Shown one piece after another: positions 1 to 4,440 of a stretch of DNA of 6,598 nucleotides. Every line of letters starts with the position of its first letter. The first letter of the stretch is position 1. The notes beneath the pieces are model-generated. The model was not told the DNA's origin. It was given only the letters and a program-made list of their open reading frames with translations, and made no database searches. The DNA comes from JAAYTY01 sp964569245. GTDB taxonomy: Bacteria; Fermentibacterota; Fermentibacteria; Fermentibacterales; Fermentibacteraceae. Location: positions 1 to 6,598 of the forward strand of contig CAZMTK010000035.1 in the NCBI GenBank assembly GCA_964569245.1, written 5' to 3'. The position numbers were made by a program, and so were the translations under genes.

Positions 1-1114
1 CTCCGAGCGCCGCTATCTGGGCGGTAATGGTCGTGCCTACATTGTCTCCGAGGACCAGGTACACGGCTCCTTCCAGGGTAACCAGCCCTGCTCCCGCCAG
101 GGTCATCGTGAGACCGACGGTGGCGCTGGAGCTCTGAAGGATGCAGGTCACCAGGGTGCCGGCCAGGATCCCCATGAAAGGGCTCCTGCTGAAGCCGCTG
201 AAGAACTCCTTTACCGTACGGCTTTCACGGAGAGGGTCTATGCCGCTTTTCATGACGTTCATGCCCAGGAGCAGGAGGCCGAAGCCCAGTGCTACCCTTC
301 CCCAGAAGCGCACGGAGGATCTGCTTGACACGAATGTTAGAAGGAATCCCACGGCGATGAGCGGGAATGCGTAGGTGTTGATGTTGAAGGCGATGATCTG
401 TCCCGTGATCGTCGTGCCGATGTTGGCGCCGTAGATGACCCCCATCGCCTGGCGCAGCGTCATGAGCCCGGCGTTGAGGAAGCTCACGAGGATGACGGTG
501 GTGGCGCTGGAGCTCTGGATGATCGCGGTCACTCCGGCGCCGGCCAGGAGTCCTATGACGCGCCTGTCGCTTATTCTCGCGAGGATGGACCTCATCCGGG
601 TGCTTGCCACGTGCTGGAGACCGTCGGACATCATCTTCATGCCCATGAGGAACAGGGCCAGGCCGCCGATCGTCTCGAAGACCAGCTTCCTCAGATCAAC
701 GGCGACATGGATGAAGGAGATGCTCGCCGTCTCCAGGCCCGGATGAATCACCTGGGCCGTGACCTCCACGTTTCCCATGGTTCCCGGCATCTGCAGATAT
801 GCCGAAGCCTCGCCCCTGTCGTCGGTCAGGACGAGCATCCGGGTGACGCAGCATCTTGCGGTGTCGGTTTCCACGGCCGTGCTGGAGAAGCCCTCCGCGG
901 GCATCAGACACCCTCCGGTGAAGGCGTGGAGCGAGAAGATCACCTGGACATTCTCGAGAGGCCTGCCGGAGGTCGAGTCGGTGACCGTCACGGTCATGGG
1001 TTCGCCGAGAAGCGAGTTCACTCGACCGGTCTGCCTGTCTCCGGAGATATCGATCCTCACTCCCGCCGCGGATGAAGCGACGGCTGTGGCGAGCAGTGCG
1101 AGAAGAACGCGCAA
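1..1114 (-). CDS. Na/Pi cotransporter family protein with N-terminal Ig-like domain (partial, C-terminus off the left edge)
   Basis: The 371 visible codons are open to the left edge of the window. Residues 1-17 look like a signal peptide (MRVLLALLATAVASSAA). Residues about 18-140 are a beta-rich, Ig-like region with a Big-1-like pattern (TDDRGEASAYL near residue 97) and cysteines at 69, 88 and 89. The membrane part starts near L144 (LVFETIGGLALFLMG) and carries the family's inverted-repeat signature twice: QSSSATT 200-206 with GANIGTT 229-235, then QSSSATVG 327-334 with GDNVGTT 356-362. These QSSS motifs are the Na+ and phosphate binding elements of the NptA/SLC34-type Na_Pi_cotrans family, so Na+-driven phosphate import across the inner membrane is the likely role; specificity is inferred. 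The start is TTG at 1114, five bases after GGAGGT, and no in-frame ATG precedes it nearby. The fused extracytoplasmic domain is unlike the plain family architecture. A C-terminal PhoU-like domain, if present, lies outside the window. The gene is divergent from the prenyltransferase gene. Confidence 0.88.
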   Translation of the reverse strand, partial: MRVLLALLATAVASSAAGVRIDISGDRQTGRVNSLLGEPMTVTVTDSTSGRPLENVQVIFSLHAFTGGCLMPAEGFSSTAVETDTARCCVTRMLVLTDDRGEASAYLQMPGTMGNVEVTAQVIHPGLETASISFIHVAVDLRKLVFETIGGLALFLMGMKMMSDGLQHVASTRMRSILARISDRRVIGLLAGAGVTAIIQSSSATTVILVSFLNAGLMTLRQAMGVIYGANIGTTITGQIIAFNINTYAFPLIAVGFLLTFVSSRSSVRFWGRVALGFGLLLLGMNVMKSGIDPLRESRTVKEFFSGFSRSPFMGILAGTLVTCILQSSSATVGLTMTLAGAGLVTLEGAVYLVLGDNVGTTITAQIAALG

Positions 1115-1119
1115 TGTCC

Positions 1120-1125
1120 ACCTCC
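1120..1125 (-). promoter_or_regulatory. Ribosome binding site deciding a TTG start
   Basis: On the minus strand, GGAGGT lies five bases before TTG at 1114. A strong Shine-Dalgarno at the right distance, directly followed by a signal-peptide sequence, supports the TTG start of the Na/Pi cotransporter gene. Confidence 0.75.
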
Positions 1126-1137
1126 AGGAGAATGGAT

Positions 1138-1167
1138 AAGATAGCCCCGGGGGCGGCGGCATGCCAG
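1138..1167 (-). promoter_or_regulatory. Candidate promoter of the Na/Pi cotransporter gene
   Basis: Reading the minus strand, CTGGCA (1167-1162) is followed after 18 bases by TATCTT (1143-1138). This would start transcription near 1130 and give a short leader that still contains the Shine-Dalgarno. The -35 is only a moderate match, so this is a tentative sigma-70-type call. Confidence 0.35.
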
Positions 1168-1172
1168 CGGGG

Positions 1173-1202
1173 TTGTCCCGGAGGGGCGAGCAGTGCTAGT
1201 GT
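1173..1202 (+). promoter_or_regulatory. Candidate extended -10 promoter of the prenyltransferase-ispE operon
   Basis: TTGTCC (1173-1178) is followed after 18 bases by TAGTGT (1197-1202), preceded by TG at 1194-1195 as in extended -10 promoters. Seven bases separate the -10 from the ATG at 1210, so the predicted transcript would begin at or next to the start codon. There is no convincing Shine-Dalgarno before that ATG, which fits a leaderless mRNA. Confidence 0.4.
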
Positions 1203-1209
1203 TCTAGGC

Positions 1210-2127
1210 ATGAAGAGAGTCTGGAACGCGTTCTCCAACCTCCTGGAGAGCCTAAGGCCCAGGTCCTGGACGAAGAACCTCTTCGTCTTCGCAGGGGTGC
1301 TCTTCGGGAGGCAGTGGAGCCCGGGCGCCATCGGGATCACTTCACTGGGCGCTCTTGGATTCAGCCTTCTGGCCGGATCGGTCTACCTGATCAACGACAT
1401 CGCCGATCGAAAGAGGGATTCGCAGCACCCTGAGAAGCGAAGCAGGCCGCTGGCATCGGGCAGGCTTTCGCCGGCGGCTGCGGGGCTTTCGGCCTTGGTG
1501 CTCGCGGCGGGAACGCTATCCGCCGCCTGGCTTCTTGCCCCGAGGTTCGCCCTGGTGTGCTCCGCGTACCTCGTGATGCAGGCGGCATACTCGCTGAGGC
1601 TGAAGCACATGGTCATTCTCGATTCGCTGGTGATCGCAATGGGCTTCGTGCTGCGGGCCCTCGCCGGGGTGGAGCTGGCGCAGGACGGCGGGTTCGCAGT
1701 GGAGATCTCTCCCTGGCTCCTCCTCTGCACGTTCTTTCTCGCGATCTTCCTCGCGTTCGCCAAGCGCAGGAGCGAGGTCGTCACGCTGGGAGAGGCGGCG
1801 GGTGATCACAGGGCGATACTCCGGGACTACTCTCCCCACCTCCTGGACGAGATGATCGGCATAGCCACGGCCGCGAGCCTCATGAGCTACGCCGTCTATA
1901 CCGTCAGCGAGCGAACGGCCGAGATGGTCTCGCCCATGCTCTGGACGACCATCCCGTTCGTCGTGTTCGGCATCTTCAGGTACCTCTTCCTCGTCCATCG
2001 CAGAGGCCTGGGAGGGAGTCCCGACAGAATCCTGCTCTCCGACAGACCGCTCCTACTCAACATCGTGCTTTGGATCCTCTCGGTGATGGCCGTTCTGAGA
2101 TGGTTCCCTGCGAAAGGCGGCTCTTGA
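1210..2127 (+). CDS. Decaprenyl-phosphate phosphoribosyltransferase homologue (UbiA family)
   Basis: A 305-residue polytopic membrane protein of the UbiA prenyltransferase superfamily. Residues 62-80 carry the diagnostic pattern N62-D63-x2-D66-x3-D70-x2-H73-P-x-K76-x2-R79-P80. The NDxxDxxxD part binds Mg2+ and diphosphate, and the HPxKxxRP extension is typical of the subfamily that moves 5-phosphoribose from PRPP to a polyprenyl phosphate (Mycobacterium Rv3806c type). The second half has YSLRLK followed by an Asp, as expected for the second UbiA motif. Rv3806c is about 300 residues, matching this length. The frame is open further upstream, to an ATG at 1072, but that would overlap the divergent transporter gene and add a charged, non-family extension. 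ATG 1210 puts LRPRSWTKNLFVFAG at the usual N-terminal position. Its TGA overlaps the TTG of ispE, so the two genes are probably translationally coupled. In actinobacteria the product feeds arabinan synthesis; the final acceptor glycan here is unknown. Confidence 0.82.
   Translation: MKRVWNAFSNLLESLRPRSWTKNLFVFAGVLFGRQWSPGAIGITSLGALGFSLLAGSVYLINDIADRKRDSQHPEKRSRPLASGRLSPAAAGLSALVLAAGTLSAAWLLAPRFALVCSAYLVMQAAYSLRLKHMVILDSLVIAMGFVLRALAGVELAQDGGFAVEISPWLLLCTFFLAIFLAFAKRRSEVVTLGEAAGDHRAILRDYSPHLLDEMIGIATAASLMSYAVYTVSERTAEMVSPMLWTTIPFVVFGIFRYLFLVHRRGLGGSPDRILLSDRPLLLNIVLWILSVMAVLRWFPAKGGS
2112..2126 (+). promoter_or_regulatory. RBS and overlapping TTGA start-stop junction
   Basis: GAAAGG at 2112-2117 lies six bases before TTG 2124-2126. 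That TTG overlaps the TGA stop of the upstream prenyltransferase gene (2125-2127) in a TTGA arrangement, a classic translational-coupling geometry. It argues for TTG 2124 as the ispE start over the in-frame ATGs at 2070 and 2100. Confidence 0.55.
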
Positions 2128-2999
2128 CCCTTCAGGACCGTGCCGAAGCCAAGATCAACCTCGGGCTCCGGATACTCGACAGACGTCCCGACGGCTACCA
2201 TTCCATCCGAAGCGTGTTCCACACCGTATCTCTCCACGACAGCGTTTCGGTCACCTGCACTCCTGGATCGCGCCGTATCACAATTGACGTCTCGGGCCTG
2301 GAGATCCCGGGCGAGGTCTCCGGGAATCTCGCCTGCCGCGCAGCCGAGGAGTTCCTCGCCGAGTCCGGGCTCAGGCGCGACGTGCACATCACCATAGAGA
2401 AGCGGATACCCGTCGCGGCCGGACTCGGCGGCGGGAGCAGCGACGCGGCATGCGTTCTGAGGCTCCTGCGACGAGCAACCGGAGTGGATCCGGGCCTGGA
2501 GAGGGTCGCCCTCCGGATTGGCAGCGACGTGCCGTTCCTGCTCGGAGGAGGAGCCGCTCTGGTCGAGGGGCGGGGCGAGCTGATCCGCAGGATGGCCCCG
2601 GGCGACTTCTCGGCGGTATTGCTGAACCCCGGCATCAGGGTCTCGACCGCCGAGGCCTACGAGGCCTGGGACAGACGCTACGGCGGCTTGACAGCGCGCC
2701 AGGCGGGCTGCGATGATCGGTGTCCGGAACTTGCGTGGCATGAGGGTAGACCTTTTCCCGTAAGCCTCTGCAACGACTTCCTGCCTCTGCTCCTGGAGAG
2801 GCACCCGGCGGCGAAGGAGCTGCTGAGCCGGCTCGAGAACTCCTGCCCTGCGTGGGGGCTCTCGGGATCGGGTCCCAGCTTCTTCGGCCTGTTCAGGTCT
2901 GCTTCCGAGGCCGAGGCCTTCGGGCTCAGCGTGCCGAGGAGCTTCTCGCCGGTGGTCTGCAGGGCGACGGGCGGCGTTGGGGCGTCGTCAAACTGGTAA
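2124..2999 (+). CDS. ispE: 4-diphosphocytidyl-2-C-methyl-D-erythritol kinase
   Basis: IspE phosphorylates the 2-hydroxyl of CDP-methylerythritol with ATP in the cytosolic MEP isoprenoid pathway. From TTG 2124 the protein has 291 residues, close to the 283 of E. coli IspE. The N-terminus reads AEAKINLGL with K10 at the position of the catalytic lysine, followed by RRPDGYHSI, an IspE hallmark. The GHMP-kinase ATP loop PVAAGLGGGSSDAA is at 96-109. GSDVPF contains D135, matching catalytic D141 of E. coli. The third GHMP motif LSGSGPS is at 246-252. In-frame ATGs at 2070 and 2100 would add 18 and 8 residues and a longer overlap with the upstream gene, so they are less likely. The gene overlaps its upstream neighbour by four bases. 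Its last seven codons and TAA stop lie inside the downstream tRNA-Gln gene, which is unusual. Its isoprenoid product supplies polyprenyl phosphate, a substrate of the upstream enzyme. Confidence 0.95.
   Translation: MTLQDRAEAKINLGLRILDRRPDGYHSIRSVFHTVSLHDSVSVTCTPGSRRITIDVSGLEIPGEVSGNLACRAAEEFLAESGLRRDVHITIEKRIPVAAGLGGGSSDAACVLRLLRRATGVDPGLERVALRIGSDVPFLLGGGAALVEGRGELIRRMAPGDFSAVLLNPGIRVSTAEAYEAWDRRYGGLTARQAGCDDRCPELAWHEGRPFPVSLCNDFLPLLLERHPAAKELLSRLENSCPAWGLSGSGPSFFGLFRSASEAEAFGLSVPRSFSPVVCRATGGVGASSNW
2688..2717 (+). promoter_or_regulatory. Possible promoter inside ispE
   Basis: TTGACA (2688-2693), a perfect -35 hexamer, is followed after 18 bases by GATGAT (2712-2717), a 4 of 6 match to the -10 consensus. 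It could give a transcript for tRNA-Gln, rplY and pth that does not carry a complete ispE. One such match inside GC-rich coding DNA may be chance. Confidence 0.22.
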
Positions 3000-3052
3000 G
3001 ACGCAGGACTTTGGATCCTGTTTTGGAGGTTCGAGTCCTCCCGCCCCAGCCA
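2978..3052 (+). tRNA. tRNA-Gln (anticodon TTG), CCA encoded
   Basis: A complete 75-base cloverleaf. The acceptor stem TGGGGCG (2978-2984) pairs with CGCCCCA (3042-3048). The 3-bp D stem is GTC/GAC around the loop 2990-2999. The anticodon stem CAGGA/TCCTG (3004-3008, 3016-3020) encloses the loop CTTTGGA with anticodon TTG at 3011-3013. The variable region is TTTT. The T arm is GGAGG/CCTCC (3025-3029, 3037-3041) with loop TTCGAGT. The discriminator is G3049 and the CCA is encoded at 3050-3052. The weak U1-A72 pair, G2-C71, G3-C70, G73 and U35-G36 match known GlnRS identity elements of E. coli tRNA-Gln. The first 22 bases are also the end of ispE, and the ispE stop TAA forms the last three bases of the D loop. 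It sits 31 bases before rplY and is probably cut from the shared transcript by RNase P. Confidence 0.96.
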
Positions 3053-3067
3053 GACTCAACCAAACCA

Positions 3068-3076
3068 GGGAGAGGA
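3068..3076 (+). promoter_or_regulatory. Ribosome binding site of rplY
   Basis: GGGAGAGGA lies just before the ATG at 3084, with GAGG (3072-3075) eight bases away. It falls in the 31-base spacer left after the tRNA CCA end, so rplY keeps a usable leader after tRNA processing. Confidence 0.6.
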
Positions 3077-3083
3077 TATAGTA

Positions 3084-3779
3084 ATGCCCATCGAGCTGAC
3101 CGTTGAGAAGAGGGCGTCCAGGGGCTCTGCGGAGTCCCGCAGGATGCGGCGCGAAGGTCTCGTCCCTGCTGTCATCTACGGAAAAGGCGGCAAGGAGGAG
3201 GCTCTGGCGGTGAGAGAAGCCGCCTTCATGAAGACGATAGGCCGCTCGTCGCCGGGGATCGTCACGCTGAACGGCTTGGGAAAGCCGGTCTCCGTGCTGG
3301 TCAAGGAAGTCCAGTGGAACTTCCTGACCGACCGGCCGCTGCACGTGGACTTCTACCGCGTGGCTCTCGACCAGATGGTTTCGGTGAAGGTTCCGATACA
3401 CCTGTCGGGCAATCCCAGGGGTGTCCTGTTCGGCGGCGTGCTCGACCAGCTGATGCACGACCTGCCTATAAGGGTCAGGGCTGCGGACATCCCGGCAGCG
3501 ATCCAGGTGGATGTCACCTCCCTCGAAATCGGCGACGCTCTCCATGTCTCCGACCTGGTCCTTCCCTCAGGGGTGACCGCCGACGTAGCGGGCGAGCAGC
3601 CCGTCGTCCATGTCGTGGCCCCGACCGTCGAGAAGGTCAAGGTCGAGGAGGGAGCGGCAGAGGCCGCGGAGGGCGCAGCCGCGGAGGGTGAGGCCGCAGA
3701 GGGCGAGGCCGCGGAGGGCGCCAGGCCCGGAGCCCCTTCCGGGAAGAAGCCTCCCGAGAAGAAGGAAGGCAAGGAGTAG
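3084..3779 (+). CDS. rplY: 50S ribosomal protein L25 (Ctc/TL5 form) with acidic repeat tail
   Basis: L25 binds 5S rRNA in the large ribosomal subunit, and the two-domain form is also known as general stress protein Ctc. The protein has 231 residues. Residues 1 to about 92 form the L25 domain, with the N-terminal pattern TVEKRASRGSAESRRMRREG, then LVPAVIYGKG, and VKEVQWNFLTDRPLHVDFY near the end. Residues about 95-185 are the TL5-type beta domain (VSVKVPIHLSG, GDALHVSDL). Residues 193-212 are four EAAEG-like pentapeptides, followed by a Pro/Lys-rich end (GKKPPEKKEGKE). The acidic then basic tail is probably disordered; tails of this kind occur in Ctc proteins of many phyla. It starts at ATG 3084 with a good Shine-Dalgarno. 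pth follows after a six-base gap, the usual rplY-pth pairing. Confidence 0.94.
   Translation: MPIELTVEKRASRGSAESRRMRREGLVPAVIYGKGGKEEALAVREAAFMKTIGRSSPGIVTLNGLGKPVSVLVKEVQWNFLTDRPLHVDFYRVALDQMVSVKVPIHLSGNPRGVLFGGVLDQLMHDLPIRVRAADIPAAIQVDVTSLEIGDALHVSDLVLPSGVTADVAGEQPVVHVVAPTVEKVKVEEGAAEAAEGAAAEGEAAEGEAAEGARPGAPSGKKPPEKKEGKE
3660..3719 (+). repeat. Four tandem 15-bp units inside rplY
   Basis: Four head-to-tail copies of a 15-base unit with consensus GAGGCCGCGGAGGGC, encoding EAAEG, AAAEG, EAAEG and EAAEG in the L25 tail. Copies 1 and 4 are identical and the others differ by one to three bases. Because the unit is a multiple of three, copy changes by slippage would keep the reading frame. Confidence 0.85.
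3771..3776 (+). promoter_or_regulatory. Ribosome binding site deciding the TTG start of pth
   Basis: AAGGAG at the very end of rplY lies nine bases before TTG 3786. No ATG or GTG in this frame suits the family N-terminus better, so this site supports the TTG start and close coupling to rplY. Confidence 0.6.
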
Positions 3780-3785
3780 GCGGGC

Positions 3786-4373
3786 TTGCCGGGGTTCCGT
3801 CTCGCCGTCTGTCTCGGCAACCCCGGGCCGAAGTACCAGCTGACGTGGCACAACGCCGGCTTCTGGGTGGCGGATGTGCTCGCACGTGAGGCCGGTGTCT
3901 CCTTCACAGAGGCAGGTCTCTTCTCGGCCGTGACGCTGCCCTGCGGGCTCGAGGTCGCCAAGCCTTCCACCTGGATGAACGAGAGCGGTCGGGCGGCATC
4001 TACCCTTCTCAGGCTGCGCGACCTGTCACCTGAGGATCTTCTTCTGGTCTGCGACGACGTGAACCTCCCTCTCGGAAGGATCAGAATCAGGAATGGCGGC
4101 TCGGCAGGCGGCCAGAGGGGGCTGGCCAGCGTAATAGCCTCGCTGGGCACCGACTGCTTCCCGCGTCTGAGGCTGGGCACAGGGCCGCCGCCTGCCGGCG
4201 AACCCCTCGAAGACTACGTCCTCTCTCGGGTTCCGAAGGATCTCCAGGAGGAGGCGTCGCTCATGGCCCACAGGGCTGCAGACTGCGTCATGAAGGCCTG
4301 GTCGGAGGGCATAGCGGCCGCCCAGGAACTCTACAACAGACCCGCCCCCGGGGATCCCGCCGGCGAGCTCTGA
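3786..4373 (+). CDS. pth: Peptidyl-tRNA hydrolase
   Basis: Pth cleaves peptidyl-tRNA released by stalled or aborted translation and recycles the tRNA in the cytosol. The 195-residue protein matches the family length (E. coli about 194). N12 in CLGNPG, catalytic H22 in WHNAGF, N65 in PSTWMNESG and D90 in CDDVNLPLG correspond to N10, H20, N68 and D93 of E. coli. The usual GGHNGL segment reads GGQRGL here, so the positions equivalent to H113 and N114 are Q110 and R111. The core His, Asn and Asp are intact, so an active enzyme is likely. The start is TTG at 3786, nine bases after AAGGAG (3771-3776), and this places the first beta strand (FRLAVCLGNPG) as in the family. It follows rplY by six bases and is the last gene before the convergent hairpin. 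Confidence 0.95.
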   Translation: MPGFRLAVCLGNPGPKYQLTWHNAGFWVADVLAREAGVSFTEAGLFSAVTLPCGLEVAKPSTWMNESGRAASTLLRLRDLSPEDLLLVCDDVNLPLGRIRIRNGGSAGGQRGLASVIASLGTDCFPRLRLGTGPPPAGEPLEDYVLSRVPKDLQEEASLMAHRAADCVMKAWSEGIAAAQELYNRPAPGDPAGEL

Positions 4374-4394
4374 AGCTGCGCTGCGGATGCTGAT

Positions 4395-4420
4395 GGGCCG
4401 GCGGATCGCTCCGCCGGCCC
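4395..4420. terminator. Convergent hairpin, probable bidirectional terminator without a U-tract
   Basis: A perfect 11-bp inverted repeat GGGCCGGCGGA (4395-4405) and TCCGCCGGCCC (4410-4420) with a TCGC loop. It sits in the 67-base gap between the convergent ends of pth (4373) and the lipoprotein gene (4441). Neither strand has a T-run after the stem, so it is not a canonical intrinsic terminator. It may stop or slow polymerase in both directions or protect 3' ends. Confidence 0.6.
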
Positions 4421-4440
4421 CTGTCATCAAAGGTTGCAGG

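Noticed and set aside
1193..1208. CTAG-AACA-CTAG interrupted palindrome (plus strand 1196-1207) as an operator
   Set aside because: Arms are only four bases and coincide with the -10 region; too weak to call.
1072..1209. N-terminal extension of the prenyltransferase from ATG 1072
   Set aside because: It overlaps the divergent transporter gene and its RBS, the translation is charged and Cys/Gly-rich with no family match, and ATG 1210 gives the normal family length.
696..1340. 214-codon minus-strand open frame spanning the divergent region
   Set aside because: It runs in a different frame over the Na/Pi cotransporter gene and antisense to the prenyltransferase start. The translation is Arg/His-rich with no family signature, as expected for a shadow frame in GC-rich DNA.
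1896..2804. 302-codon minus-strand open frame antisense to ispE
   Set aside because: ispE in this region has all GHMP kinase motifs. The antisense translation has no recognisable domain or Shine-Dalgarno and crosses two real genes.
3660..3719. Tandem repeats as a possible CRISPR or intergenic repeat array
   Set aside because: The units are contiguous without spacers, are 15 bases long and code in frame for the L25 tail.
3353..4180. 275-codon minus-strand open frame antisense to rplY and pth
   Set aside because: Its length comes from the repeat-rich L25 tail read backwards (Ser/Pro/Ala runs). Both sense genes are firmly identified.
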